Of a stretch of 64,000 nucleotides of DNA, positions 23,569-33,016 are shown piece by piece (the first letter of the stretch is position 1; every line of letters begins with the position of its first letter). The translations under genes and the position numbers were made by a program. The notes beneath the pieces are model-generated. The model worked only from the letters and a program-made list of their open reading frames with translations, was not told the DNA's origin and did not search any database. This DNA comes from Pedobacter metabolipauper (GTDB lineage Bacteria; Bacteroidota; Bacteroidia; Sphingobacteriales; Sphingobacteriaceae), in assembly GCF_004362715.1 (NCBI RefSeq), contig NZ_SNYC01000003.1:124001-188000 (forward strand), in the 5' to 3' direction.

Positions 23569-25890
23569 ATGAAACTCTCCCTATTGTTTTTGCTGCTATG
23601 CTGCTTTACCGCATCCAATGCCCAGCTGTTAAAGCTCAAAAAGAAGCAGAAATTCAGCTATGAAGTTACCCGTTCAGATTTCATGAACAGCAGTCAATCC
23701 AGTATAAATCATACGTATAAAACCATCAATTTAGAGGTCGTAAACGCATCCGGAGGTGAATATTTACTTAAAGTAACCGAACCGATCCTCATAGAATCGA
23801 CCTTTGGTAGGATCATAAACAGCAATTTACCGCTTAAGGAGCAAGACATCACATTTTCATCTGTCATGAACAAGATTCTGAGTGCCTCTGTTTATTATGT
23901 CAGAATAGACGAACATGCCAATATAAAGCGTATTGTTGGAGTTGACAGCATCAAAGAAAATATATTAAAAACGCTGAACGAGTTCAATGTGACTACGGGT
24001 ATAGATCAAAAAATCCTGAGCGAACAGGGATTTAAAGACAGGCTGAGAATTATATTTCCAAATATGACGGTCATGGATAAAGACAGTGCCAGTTATGCAA
24101 AAGGTAAAACGGATGGGTTTGGATTTATAAATAATGCATCCGTAAAAAAAGAATATGAAACCCTGGATACCAATCGTTTTGTACAGAAAATTAGCAGAGA
24201 TTCGAAAACAGGTCTGCTGGTTAACTTTCTATCAAACAACGAGTGGGTCACGAAGATGATCAGCAATGGGATTGTCCGTTATACAAGATCTGTTAAAAAA
24301 GTGAATTTACAGTCGTCAACGATAAAAAAACTAGGTTCAGGCCCGCTATTGTTGACGGAGACTAAGAAAACTTTAGACCTCGATAATTATTATACCCCGG
24401 CGTATGCCGCAGCAAGAAAAGTAGAAGACCTTAAAAATAAATTTCTCCAAAATAACGGAAAACCAGGGATGGATAAAGAGATCCAGCAGGAGCTGGATGT
24501 AATGGATCAGTCCTTTTCAAAATCTGACTATCCCTATTGGGCAGCACGTGTCGAGATCGCCGGCTACATTCATGACGAAAATTATAAGAACTACTACAGT
24601 ATGGTGCCATACGAATACTTCAGGAGGGATTTCTTTGTCATGCAGAAAATGCTTTATGAATTCAGGGACAACAATACTGAAAAGCTCAATACAGGCTTAA
24701 AGATCGTTTTCACGAAATTTGCGGAAGACAGCAAACATGGGTATCCGTTAAATGTACATATATTGGATGAATTGGTTCACAATGCCATGGCGGAGAAAAT
24801 ACGGACGACCAGCCAGGCAGATTCAATCCAGGCCATGCTCAATTTAATCAAAGGGACAGAGCAGCTGCAAATCAGCCAGGTAAATACTTTGTTTGCGGGT
24901 CTTAAGGCGTATGCAGAAGCTAAACTCGCCAGTAACGAAAAAGAGCTTACTGCCTTGGCTAACCTACCGCTCAATGGGGTTTATGATAAGCATTCCAGAT
25001 ACCGTTTGCTGATCTATGATGAGATGACAAAAAAGAAGGTGTCAGATTCTATCCGGAGTACCTATCTGGACTATACCATTGAACAGCTTAAAAATGAACT
25101 GTCAGATCAATCGTTAATAGAACAGCTGTCCATCAATCGTAAATTTCTTTCTGATGCCTATTACAGAAAAAGCACGTCAGATCAAAAGTCACGCGCTTCT
25201 TACCTGGGCCTGGCAAGCGACTATATGCCCAGTCTGAGCGACAGAACAAATGGAAGTGGAGAACTGGACCGTGAATTTGCGTTCCTGCCTGAAATAAACT
25301 ATACCCAATTATTACTTGCAGAATCGGGCAATGGAAAAATGTCAGAAGCGCAAAAACTGGAGAAATTTGTAGACCTGGTTATCCTTGAGCCTGAACGTTA
25401 TGCCGCCCTGAAAGAAAGCTATCATCGGGCATTTCCAAACGGTAATTTTAAAGATTTTTTTAATAAGGCACTTAAAACAAAGCTTCCTCAAACACCTCCT
25501 TTTGAACTTAACGAGATCTCAGGTAAAAAGCTCAGCAATAAAGACCAGCAGCGCAAGTTTATCTTTGTTGATTTCTGGGGTACCTGGTGTGGTGCCTGTA
25601 TTCAGGAAATTCATAAAATAGATGCCCTTTATCTGACTAATAAGCAACCTGAAAAATTAATGGTTACTACCATCGCCTGCCTCAACAAAGAAGAAGATGT
25701 TAAAGCATTTATGAAGCAGAAAAAATACAGTTACCCGGTATTGATGTCTTCCGGATTTACAGAGCAGGACTTTAAAATAAGTGCTTATCCTACTAAACTC
25801 CTATTGCTTCCAAATGGCGTGTATGTGGATATTCCTTTTAACAACGATTACCAGGCGGTATTGGATAAATACATGAATTGGGATATTTAA
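23569..25890 (+). CDS. Large TlpA-like protein with C-terminal thioredoxin domain
   Basis: 773 residues with a signal peptide (LSLLFLLLCCFTASNAQ). The first 630 residues are a Bacteroidota-specific region without known motifs, including helical stretches with many K, L and E. The last 140 residues are a thioredoxin fold of the TlpA/ResA type: FIFVDFWGTWCGACIQEIHK with the active site Trp-Cys-Gly-Ala-Cys. It should act in the periplasm as a thiol-disulfide oxidoreductase, coupled to an unknown N-terminal function. The 3' end almost touches the convergent antiporter gene (three bases between). Confidence 0.8.
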   Translation: MKLSLLFLLLCCFTASNAQLLKLKKKQKFSYEVTRSDFMNSSQSSINHTYKTINLEVVNASGGEYLLKVTEPILIESTFGRIINSNLPLKEQDITFSSVMNKILSASVYYVRIDEHANIKRIVGVDSIKENILKTLNEFNVTTGIDQKILSEQGFKDRLRIIFPNMTVMDKDSASYAKGKTDGFGFINNASVKKEYETLDTNRFVQKISRDSKTGLLVNFLSNNEWVTKMISNGIVRYTRSVKKVNLQSSTIKKLGSGPLLLTETKKTLDLDNYYTPAYAAARKVEDLKNKFLQNNGKPGMDKEIQQELDVMDQSFSKSDYPYWAARVEIAGYIHDENYKNYYSMVPYEYFRRDFFVMQKMLYEFRDNNTEKLNTGLKIVFTKFAEDSKHGYPLNVHILDELVHNAMAEKIRTTSQADSIQAMLNLIKGTEQLQISQVNTLFAGLKAYAEAKLASNEKELTALANLPLNGVYDKHSRYRLLIYDEMTKKKVSDSIRSTYLDYTIEQLKNELSDQSLIEQLSINRKFLSDAYYRKSTSDQKSRASYLGLASDYMPSLSDRTNGSGELDREFAFLPEINYTQLLLAESGNGKMSEAQKLEKFVDLVILEPERYAALKESYHRAFPNGNFKDFFNKALKTKLPQTPPFELNEISGKKLSNKDQQRKFIFVDFWGTWCGACIQEIHKIDALYLTNKQPEKLMVTTIACLNKEEDVKAFMKQKKYSYPVLMSSGFTEQDFKISAYPTKLLLLPNGVYVDIPFNNDYQAVLDKYMNWDI

Positions 25891-25893
25891 TAA

Positions 25894-27468
25894 CTATAAA
25901 AAGCGCAGCTTTTCCTCTTCCAGATCGAGGTAATTGAGCTGTTTTCGGATCACATCTTCATCAAGGGTCTCTTCTTCACTGTTTTTCTTCAGCAGCCATT
26001 GTCTTTGCTGATTGATCAGATCAAGATATACAGCTTTAGACTCTTTAGCTAAATGACCATCATCAGCCAGCTGATCCTTGCTTTCCCACTTTTTTGCAAC
26101 CTGTTGAAGAAAGGGCTGCTGGCTTAACTGTTCTTTGTAATTTGTCTTTAAATGGGACAGTGCGAATTCGGCCATTTGTTTCCGGATCAGTGCATCTGCC
26201 TCTTCTTCAGGTAGGGTATTGTCAAAGTTAGGCAGCCTGATCTTTTTAAGGAGGTAAGGCAAAGTAAGTCCCTGCAATAACAAGGTAACCAGAATAACAA
26301 TAAAGGTGATGAAAAGGATTAGGTTACGCTGAGGGAATGCTGTGCCATCTGCCAGGTGGACGGGTATTGATAACGCAGCTGCCAATGATACCACACCCCG
26401 CATACCTGTCCAGCCGAGAACCAGGGGAACCTTGTAACCCGGATTTCTATCATCAGCCACAGTAATAAAATTTCTGGCAATAAGTGTAACAAGGACTGCC
26501 CCATAGGCTGATAACATTCTGCCCACTATTAAAACAGCAGTAATCAATAGACCATAACCAATAGCAGAAGAAATACTGACCTCGCCAAGTCCGGCTGTAA
26601 TTTCCGGAAGCTCCAGTCCGATAAGGGTGAAAACCAAACCATTTAATATAAAACAGAAACTTTCCCAGACATTGACTCCCCGCAGACGGGAACTGTTGCT
26701 TAGAAAAACGTGCCGCTTTTGTGATAACAACAATCCTCCGCTTACAACCGCCAGTACACCAGAAGTATGGACTTCTTCTGCAGCAATATACATAAGGTAA
26801 GGCGTGATAATGCTCAGTGCAGTATCTGTATTTGCATCTGTCGGCAAATATTTATGGATCTTCATAAATATGAAGCCTACTGCCAAACCGATACCAACAC
26901 CACCGATCAGCATCCAGGAGAAACTCAGTGCAGCCTCAGTCCAGATAAACTGGCCGGTAGCCACTGCAATCAATGCAAAACGGAAGATGATCAGTGATGA
27001 AGCATCATTTAGCAGGCTTTCACCTTCCAGCACGGATGACATGCGTTTGGGTACCTTAACAAACTTCAATATTGCACTTGCGCTTACCGCATCTGGCGGG
27101 GAGACAATACCGCCAAGTAAAAATCCCAATGCCAGCGAAAAGCCCGGGATAAAATGATTGGCTGCAAAGGCAATCGAGAGTGCCGTAAGAAATACCACTA
27201 CAAAAGCAAAGCTGCCGATGATACGCCGCCATCTCCAGAGCTCTTTCCATGAAATGGCCCATGAGGCTTCGTAAAGCAAAGGCGGCAAAAAAATGATAAA
27301 GATCAGCTCGGGATCAATATGAACTACTGGAAAGCCGGGAACAAAACTAATGCCCAGACCGGCCACAACCAATAGGACAGGATAAGCCACCTTTATTTTG
27401 TTGGCCAGCATAATGAGCAGTACAATCGCTACAATAAGCCCCAGGTAAAATGGAAAGTCTTCCAGCAT
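25894..27468 (-). CDS. Na+/H+ antiporter, CPA1 (NhaP-like)
   Basis: 524 residues, about 12 membrane segments over the first 420 residues and a cytoplasmic charged tail of about 100 residues. Typical CPA1 motifs are present: FIIFLPPLLYEASW near 58-71, GGIVSPPDAVSASAILK, and the ion-site motif GESLLNDASSLI. It exchanges Na+ or K+ for protons across the inner membrane. Its ATG directly follows the TAA of the moaCB gene (TAAATG on the minus strand), so it is the last gene of the molybdenum cofactor operon and is probably translationally coupled. The link to the pathway is not obvious. Confidence 0.9.
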   Translation of the reverse strand: MLEDFPFYLGLIVAIVLLIMLANKIKVAYPVLLVVAGLGISFVPGFPVVHIDPELIFIIFLPPLLYEASWAISWKELWRWRRIIGSFAFVVVFLTALSIAFAANHFIPGFSLALGFLLGGIVSPPDAVSASAILKFVKVPKRMSSVLEGESLLNDASSLIIFRFALIAVATGQFIWTEAALSFSWMLIGGVGIGLAVGFIFMKIHKYLPTDANTDTALSIITPYLMYIAAEEVHTSGVLAVVSGGLLLSQKRHVFLSNSSRLRGVNVWESFCFILNGLVFTLIGLELPEITAGLGEVSISSAIGYGLLITAVLIVGRMLSAYGAVLVTLIARNFITVADDRNPGYKVPLVLGWTGMRGVVSLAAALSIPVHLADGTAFPQRNLILFITFIVILVTLLLQGLTLPYLLKKIRLPNFDNTLPEEEADALIRKQMAEFALSHLKTNYKEQLSQQPFLQQVAKKWESKDQLADDGHLAKESKAVYLDLINQQRQWLLKKNSEEETLDEDVIRKQLNYLDLEEEKLRFL

Positions 27469-28377
27469 TTAATGTTTTTGTCCTTTGTTGATTTTAAATA
27501 AATGTAATATTTGGGGAAACAGCGCATCCATACTTTCCGCTACACCGCTTTTTGATCCCGGAAAGGTAAGCACAAGTGTTTCGCCAATAAACCCTGCAAT
27601 GCCCCTTGATAACATCGCATAAGGCATCCGTTCCTGGCCATATCTCCGGGCAGTTTCCATAATACCGTCAATCTTGCGCTCAATCAATGGGGCAATGGCG
27701 TCCGGAGTAACATCTCTGGGAGATAATCCTGTTCCACCGGTAAATAGCAAAAGCTGGTGCTCCGGCCCCGAAAGTGCTGCTGCCTTTTCGCGGATCAGGT
27801 CAGCATGGTCCGGTAAAATTTCATAATGGATGGTATCAATTCCGAATTGCTCCAGTCTGGAGATTATGGCCTTGCCGGAAACGTCTTCAGCATTCTTTTC
27901 AAAAATAGAATCAGAGCATACGATAACAGCCGCTTTAATTTCCGGGAACAGGGAGTTTTTAAGATCTGATTTTCCGCCAGACTTTTTAAGCAGGCGTATA
28001 TTCTGGATCTCAACACCTTTGTCAATCGGTTTAAGCATGTCATACATGGTGAGCGCTGTTACAGACGCACCATGCATGGCTTCAACCTCAACACCGGTTT
28101 TGTAAATGGTATGCACTTCAACGGTTATAATAATATTGAGCCCCTCAATTTCATAACTGATCGCAGTATATTCAATAGGGAGCGGGTGGCAATCCGGAAT
28201 TACATCGCTGGTTCTTTTTACGCCAAATAAACCTGCCGCACGGGCAAATTCAAAAACATCCCCTTTAGGTATTTTTCGTTGTATAATGGCATCCACAGTT
28301 TCCTGTTTAGAAACTTTAACCGTTGCCGTTGCAATAGCGATCCTTAGCGTGCTCGATTTCTTTGTTATGTTTACCAT
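27469..28377 (-). CDS. moaCB: Fused MoaC-MoaB molybdenum cofactor protein
   Basis: 302 residues. Residues 1-150 are MoaC (cyclic pyranopterin monophosphate synthase) with KGDVFEFARAAGLFGVKRTS, CHPLP at 63-67 and VEVEAMHGASVTALTMYDML including Asp113. Residues about 155-302 are MoaB/MogA-like (molybdopterin adenylyltransferase) with VIVCSDSIFEKNAEDVSGKA and LLFTGGTGLSPRDVTPDA. The fusion carries out the second step of precursor Z synthesis and the adenylation of molybdopterin. It is a known bifunctional form. The start lies one base after the stop of moaE. Confidence 0.93.
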   Translation of the reverse strand: MVNITKKSSTLRIAIATATVKVSKQETVDAIIQRKIPKGDVFEFARAAGLFGVKRTSDVIPDCHPLPIEYTAISYEIEGLNIIITVEVHTIYKTGVEVEAMHGASVTALTMYDMLKPIDKGVEIQNIRLLKKSGGKSDLKNSLFPEIKAAVIVCSDSIFEKNAEDVSGKAIISRLEQFGIDTIHYEILPDHADLIREKAAALSGPEHQLLLFTGGTGLSPRDVTPDAIAPLIERKIDGIMETARRYGQERMPYAMLSRGIAGFIGETLVLTFPGSKSGVAESMDALFPQILHLFKINKGQKH

Positions 28378-28378
28378 G

Positions 28379-28822
28379 TCAGATGTTCTCTTTCCATTGA
28401 TGCGTATCGTTATCGAATAGTTCTTTACCCCAGATCGGTAGTTCTGCCTTTAACCGTTCAACAAGCTCTGAACACGCATCAATTGCAGGTTTTCGATGTG
28501 CCGATGAGGTAAATACAAACAAGCAGATCTGTCCGGCTTTGACTGTGCCAAGGCTATGGTATACATGCATACAGTTAAGGGGATATTTCTCAAAAATATC
28601 TTCACGGATCTGATGCATCTTTTCTAAAGCAAGTTCTTCATAAGCGGTATAAGCAATGGCATCAACAAGCTTGCCGTCTACCTCATCCCTTCTTACCTGC
28701 CCCATAAATATACTGTGACCGCCAATTGCTGTTTTTGAACCGTGTTTGGCGATGCTGTCGGCTATGAATGCCGGATCAATTGGTCCGGCAACAAATATGT
28801 TCTTGATTTTTTTCTCGCTCAT
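28379..28822 (-). CDS. moaE: Molybdopterin synthase large subunit MoaE
   Basis: 147 residues, the normal length. Conserved blocks: GHSIFMGQVRRDEVDGK, AYTAYEELALEKM, VYHSLGTVKAGQI with FVFTSSAHRKPAIDAC and the lysine-rich active segment LKAELPIWGKELFDN. MoaE joins two MoaD thiocarboxylates to insert sulfur into the precursor and form molybdopterin. It sits one base after the moeB-like gene. The partner MoaD is encoded three genes up in the same operon. Confidence 0.93.
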   Translation of the reverse strand: MSEKKIKNIFVAGPIDPAFIADSIAKHGSKTAIGGHSIFMGQVRRDEVDGKLVDAIAYTAYEELALEKMHQIREDIFEKYPLNCMHVYHSLGTVKAGQICLFVFTSSAHRKPAIDACSELVERLKAELPIWGKELFDNDTHQWKENI

Positions 28823-28823
28823 A

Positions 28824-29930
28824 TCAGGTCGTTGAAAAGTAATCTCTCCATTTAATGATCCCGCCTTTCAGGCTGTATAAATTTTTACTGTCACCATATT
28901 TCTCCTGCAGTGCTTCGGCTGCGGCAACACTTCTTATTCCATGCTGACAGATCAATACAATATTTTCTGCATCAATATCAGCCAATAGAAAATTGTCAAA
29001 TTCAGACATGGGGACCTGGGTAAATATTTCTTTGTTTAAAATAGGAACCTCATGGCGTTCACGCACATCGATGAGTAATACTGATCTTTCCTGCTGCAGT
29101 GCCTGCAGCTGATCCGCATTGATTTCTGTATAACCTGTAGATAACCCACAGGAGTCCTGGTATTCCATTTTTAGAAAGTCTGTTTTAGTTTTTGGCAGTG
29201 TATAATCCTGGGCTGGGCTGATGCTCATTTTATACTGTGCCTGTGTTAATAAATTGTAGTGCAGAAGTTCGTTAATTAGCGGCTTTCCGATGCCTGTGAT
29301 TAATTTAATGGTCTCTGCAGCAGCCATAGTCCCTATAATTCCAGGTAGTACACCTAAAACTCCATTTTCGGCACAGTTTGGAATTTCTCCTGCTCCTGGC
29401 TGCACAGGAAACAGATCCCGGTAATTCGTACGCAGACCCTGATCATCAGCAACATTAAGTATGGCCAGTTGTCCCTCGTATCCCGAAACGGCAGCAAATA
29501 CCAAAGGTTTGCTGAGCAGGGCGCAGGCATCATTGATCAGGTATCTCGATTCAAAGTTATCCGTTCCGTCCAGAATAAGGTCATAGTTTTCCAATAGGTC
29601 CAGTACATTATTTTTGGTAACAGAAATGGGATAGGTAACGATATCAATCCCGGGATTCATCTCCCGTAGTCTATTCGCAGCAACAGCTGTCTTTAACTGC
29701 CCTACATCAGCAGTGCTGAACAAGATCTGGCGGTGTAAATTGGATAAGGAAATGTGATCATCATCAGCAATACCGATGTGGCCCACACCTGCGGCGGCAA
29801 GATACTGAAGGGCCGGACAGCCAAGGCCACCCGCTCCAATGACCAGCACTTTTGCAGCTAACAACCGAAGCTGCGCTTCTTTACCAAATCCACTGAGGAT
29901 AATCTGCCTGTTGTATCTTTCTGATTCCAT
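28824..29930 (-). CDS. moeB: MoeB/ThiF-type adenylyltransferase with C-terminal rhodanese domain
   Basis: 368 residues. Residues 1-245 are the E1-like fold: GAGGLGCPALQYLAAAGVGH (nucleotide binding), DDDHISLSNLHRQ, DGTDNFESRYLINDAC, and PNCAENGVLGVLPGIIGTMA with the candidate catalytic cysteine. Residues about 270-368 are a rhodanese domain with VLLIDVRERHE and the loop CQHGIRS. The enzyme adenylates the C terminus of MoaD, and the rhodanese part can supply sulfur to form the thiocarboxylate. The CxxC zinc pairs of E. coli MoeB are not evident here. It lies five bases after moaD in the operon. Confidence 0.9.
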   Translation of the reverse strand: MESERYNRQIILSGFGKEAQLRLLAAKVLVIGAGGLGCPALQYLAAAGVGHIGIADDDHISLSNLHRQILFSTADVGQLKTAVAANRLREMNPGIDIVTYPISVTKNNVLDLLENYDLILDGTDNFESRYLINDACALLSKPLVFAAVSGYEGQLAILNVADDQGLRTNYRDLFPVQPGAGEIPNCAENGVLGVLPGIIGTMAAAETIKLITGIGKPLINELLHYNLLTQAQYKMSISPAQDYTLPKTKTDFLKMEYQDSCGLSTGYTEINADQLQALQQERSVLLIDVRERHEVPILNKEIFTQVPMSEFDNFLLADIDAENIVLICQHGIRSVAAAEALQEKYGDSKNLYSLKGGIIKWRDYFSTT

Positions 29931-29935
29931 TATAT

Positions 29936-30169
29936 TTATCCTCCGGAAAATGGCGGCATGATCGCTACAGTATCGTGGTTGGCAATTTCACAATTTTGCT
30001 GAACAATCTGCTTGTTTAGGGCCAGTTTATATTTCATGCCCGATAATTTAGGAAAGGAACTTTCCAGGTATACTTTCAGATCATCGGTATGGGTAATGCC
30101 AGAAATCTCAAGCTTTTGAGGTTTTATAAACTCAGATATCTTTCCAAAACTAATGATCTCAATTTCCAT
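29936..30169 (-). CDS. moaD: Molybdopterin synthase small subunit MoaD
   Basis: 77 residues, ubiquitin-like beta-grasp fold, ending in PPFSGG with the terminal Gly-Gly that carries the thiocarboxylate. Sequence MEIEIISFGKISEFI opens with the expected strand. It is the sulfur carrier of molybdopterin synthase and partner of MoaE. A gap of 93 bases separates it from moeA, the largest gap in this operon, so an internal promoter is possible. Confidence 0.92.
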   Translation of the reverse strand: MEIEIISFGKISEFIKPQKLEISGITHTDDLKVYLESSFPKLSGMKYKLALNKQIVQQNCEIANHDTVAIMPPFSGG

Positions 30170-30262
30170 AGTGCTAATTTATAACTTTTCCCTGATCCGG
30201 ACACGGCCTTCACCTTTGTATTTGCAGATCCAAAGAATAAGGTGGAGCGTATGGATGCAATT

Positions 30263-31459
30263 TTAATCCGGTAATAGCATCACAGTTACCGAATCTCCGG
30301 CGTTAAATTCCTGCTGCTCTTCATTTAATAGTATGAGGCAATTTGCTTGTGCAAAAGAACTTAAACGGAAAGATTCCTGCGCATTTAGCGGAGTTGCTTT
30401 GCCATGCTCATATTTACCCTTTAAGAAGTGAGTGAGTCCGGCCGGCTTTTTATGATCCTGACTAAGTTCTGCTGTGATCTCTTTTACAGTGTTTTGTTTT
30501 TGCGATAGATCTTTTAGCGCAGGTAACACATAATTGTAATAACAGCTCAGCACGGAGGATGGATTTCCCGGTAATCCGAAGATGAGTTTCTGATCCTTCC
30601 TGCCAAAAAATAGCGGCTTGCCAGGCTTTTGCTTTACTTTATGGAATATTTGTTCAATGCCGCATCGCGTTGAGGCTTCAATCACAAAGTCGTAATCTCC
30701 TACACTTACCCCGCCGGTAAGGAGAACAACATCACTATTTTCTAACGCAGACTGGAGGATGTTTGTTAATATCTCCAGGTTATCATCGGCCTCCATAACT
30801 TCGACCATATGAATACCTTCGCCTTTTAAGGCTGCAGAAAGGGAGTAGGAATTGGATTCATACACCTGACCAAGGCTCAATTCGAGTCCGGGTTGCTGCA
30901 GCTCTTTGCCGGTAACGATAATGGCCACTTTTGGCATCGGGAAAACCACAACCGTTGTAATACCAATTCCAGCAAGAAAACCAATGGCTGCAGGGCTAAG
31001 CAGATTTCCTTGCTGCATGGCAAGTTCACCGGCTTTAACCTCAGAGCCTATACCACGCACATTTGATCCCAACCGGAGCTGCACATCGTGAAGAATGATC
31101 TTGCCATTGGCCTTACTGATCTTTTCCTGCATAACCACGGTATCTGCCCCGTCTGGAAGCGGTGCGCCTGTAAATATTCTGCTGGTTTCACCGCTTTTAA
31201 TGGGAAAGGAGTGAGGTGTTCCCGCAGCCATTTCGCCAACCAGGTTCAGCTCCTTTTTATGGTCCTCAAAAATAAGTGCGTAACCATCCATAGACGACTG
31301 CCTAAACGCAGGAATGTCATAACGGGCAAAGATATCCGCTGCCAAAACATATCCGGAAGCATCTTTTAGACTTACCTCAATGGGCATCAATGGCGTGGTA
31401 CATTCAGAAATCAGTTGTTTGGCTTCACTAACAGTTATCATATTTAATTTATCCTCCAA
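30263..31459 (-). CDS. moeA: Molybdopterin molybdenumtransferase MoeA
   Basis: 398 residues, normal length. Recognised by ITVSEAKQLISECTTPLMPI, DIPAFRQSSMDGYAL, PLPDGADTVVMQE, the MogA-like domain VLLTGGVSVGDYDFV and GKPLFFG...IFGLPGNPSSVL. It inserts molybdate into adenylated molybdopterin in the cytoplasm. Its start overlaps the 3' end of moaA by 11 bases, indicating translational coupling. Confidence 0.93.
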   Translation of the reverse strand: MEDKLNMITVSEAKQLISECTTPLMPIEVSLKDASGYVLAADIFARYDIPAFRQSSMDGYALIFEDHKKELNLVGEMAAGTPHSFPIKSGETSRIFTGAPLPDGADTVVMQEKISKANGKIILHDVQLRLGSNVRGIGSEVKAGELAMQQGNLLSPAAIGFLAGIGITTVVVFPMPKVAIIVTGKELQQPGLELSLGQVYESNSYSLSAALKGEGIHMVEVMEADDNLEILTNILQSALENSDVVLLTGGVSVGDYDFVIEASTRCGIEQIFHKVKQKPGKPLFFGRKDQKLIFGLPGNPSSVLSCYYNYVLPALKDLSQKQNTVKEITAELSQDHKKPAGLTHFLKGKYEHGKATPLNAQESFRLSSFAQANCLILLNEEQQEFNAGDSVTVMLLPD

Positions 31460-32429
31460 TGGTAATCATTGATCTGTTATGGATTAAATCGGCTTCAAGT
31501 TTTTCAAAATGAGTGGTTAACTGACCACCAAGTTCTTTTTTCTTGCTCCATATAGATGCCCTGATCAGCGGAAGCACGTCTTCCTGTTTTCTCAGTGCAC
31601 TGAGCAGATCGGTTTCGCCATCAGAAAAAAGACAGTTTTTGAGTTTCCCATCTGCCGTTAGCCTCATCCTGTTGCAGGTGCTGCAAAAAGGGGCAGTCAT
31701 GGTACTGATGATCGCAAATGAACCTTCATGTCCCGGGATCATAAAGCTTTTAGCCGTATCGTTTGGTTCCGCCTTAACAGGAAGCACAGTAAAATCCTTT
31801 TCTATGGCCGCCAGGATCTCTTCCAGCGAGAACATCTTGTTACTTGTCCATTTGTTTCCGCTAAATGGCATAAATTCAATAAAGCGGATCTGTATGGGAT
31901 TGTGTTTGGTCCAGGTGATAAAGTCCGTAATTTCCAGATCATTAAGACCTTTCATAACCACCATATTGATCTTCACTTTGATCTTGTGCTGTAAAAGCAA
32001 TTCAATGTTTGCCCGGATCTGGTGAAACAGGTCTCTGCGGGTAATCATGAAAAACTTCTCGGGCTGGAGTGTGTCCAGGCTAATGTTTATGGTTTTTATC
32101 CCTGCTTCTTTTAATACAGGCAGCATCTCAGCAATGCGTGTCCCATTGGTGGTCATGACCAGTTCTACAGGAAGCTTTCCCAGCGCAGAAATGATCTCCG
32201 CAGCATCTTTACGTACCAGGGGTTCTCCGCCGGTAAGCCTTATTTTTTTTACCCCTTGCGCGACAAATATTTTCGCAAGCTGAATGATCTCCTGGGTCTG
32301 CATGAGCCTGGATGCAGGGGTAAAGTCATATTCCTCTTCAGGCATACAATAAAAGCAGCGAAAGTTACAGTTATCGGTTAGCGATATCCGCAGGTAATCA
32401 TGCACACGTCCAAAAGAATCCGCTATCAT
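31449..32429 (-). CDS. moaA: GTP 3',8-cyclase MoaA (radical SAM)
   Basis: 326 residues. The N-terminal radical SAM cluster is CNFRCFYC with Cys21, Cys25 and Cys28. The second cluster is in FCSTCNRMRLTADGKLKNC. GGEPLVRK follows as the SAM-binding motif. Normally a C-terminal GG is conserved, and the protein ends in TIGG, as expected. It converts GTP to 3',8-cyclo-dihydro-GTP, the first step of the pathway. It overlaps the mocA-like gene by four bases. Confidence 0.94.
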   Translation of the reverse strand: MIADSFGRVHDYLRISLTDNCNFRCFYCMPEEEYDFTPASRLMQTQEIIQLAKIFVAQGVKKIRLTGGEPLVRKDAAEIISALGKLPVELVMTTNGTRIAEMLPVLKEAGIKTINISLDTLQPEKFFMITRRDLFHQIRANIELLLQHKIKVKINMVVMKGLNDLEITDFITWTKHNPIQIRFIEFMPFSGNKWTSNKMFSLEEILAAIEKDFTVLPVKAEPNDTAKSFMIPGHEGSFAIISTMTAPFCSTCNRMRLTADGKLKNCLFSDGETDLLSALRKQEDVLPLIRASIWSKKKELGGQLTTHFEKLEADLIHNRSMITIGG

Positions 32430-33016
32430 TTATTGTGAATTAAATTAGTATAATCTGTTTCCGTATCGATATCAATATGACCAAGCTCAAACGCAATGGT
32501 GTCAATGTCGTCAGGATGTTGTTTAAGTATATGTTTTGCACCATGATTTCCGGTTAGCGATAAAAGCTGATGAAAATACTTTTTGTTAAACAGTACGGGG
32601 CTGCCTATTGTTTGTGCATAACTGCTGGCAACCATGCTTTTACCATTGAGTTCGCGCTGGGCAACGAGTTTTTCAAAAATAGCATGGGTTATAAAGACCT
32701 GATCAGCAACAGCAATGATTACATTTTGGATGTCCGGTTGGCTATTTAACAGGGCCAGGATCCCGGCAGAAATACTGGATGACATACCATCCTGCCAACG
32801 CTCATTGATGATGCAGGTGATGCCTTCCTGGCTTTGCTGTTCTAAAATAGTATCTGAATATGCACCAAGAACGACAATGACAGGTTTATAAGTCGTTTTT
32901 AAAGCTTCATCACAAACAATTTGCAGCAGTGTTTTACCCTGGTACGTTAAAAGCTGTTTAGGCTTTCCCAGTCTGCTGGAATTGCCGGCAGCCAGTATGA
33001 TGATGCCCGTACTCAT
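32426..33016 (-). CDS. mocA: MocA/MobA-like nucleotidyltransferase
   Basis: 196 residues, a single GT-A-type nucleotidyltransferase fold with the signature LAAGNSSRLGKPKQLLTYQG and a later AVADQVFI metal segment. MocA adds CMP to molybdopterin and MobA adds GMP; the neighbour XdhC and the lack of a MobB gene favour cytosine dinucleotide synthesis for xanthine dehydrogenase or aldehyde oxidase-type enzymes. It overlaps both neighbours by four bases. Confidence 0.82.
   Translation of the reverse strand: MSTGIIILAAGNSSRLGKPKQLLTYQGKTLLQIVCDEALKTTYKPVIVVLGAYSDTILEQQSQEGITCIINERWQDGMSSSISAGILALLNSQPDIQNVIIAVADQVFITHAIFEKLVAQRELNGKSMVASSYAQTIGSPVLFNKKYFHQLLSLTGNHGAKHILKQHPDDIDTIAFELGHIDIDTETDYTNLIHNK

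Noticed and set aside
31543..32025. 160-codon plus-strand ORF opposite moaA
   Set aside because: It is a mirror of the moaA codons, with no family features; moaA is certain.
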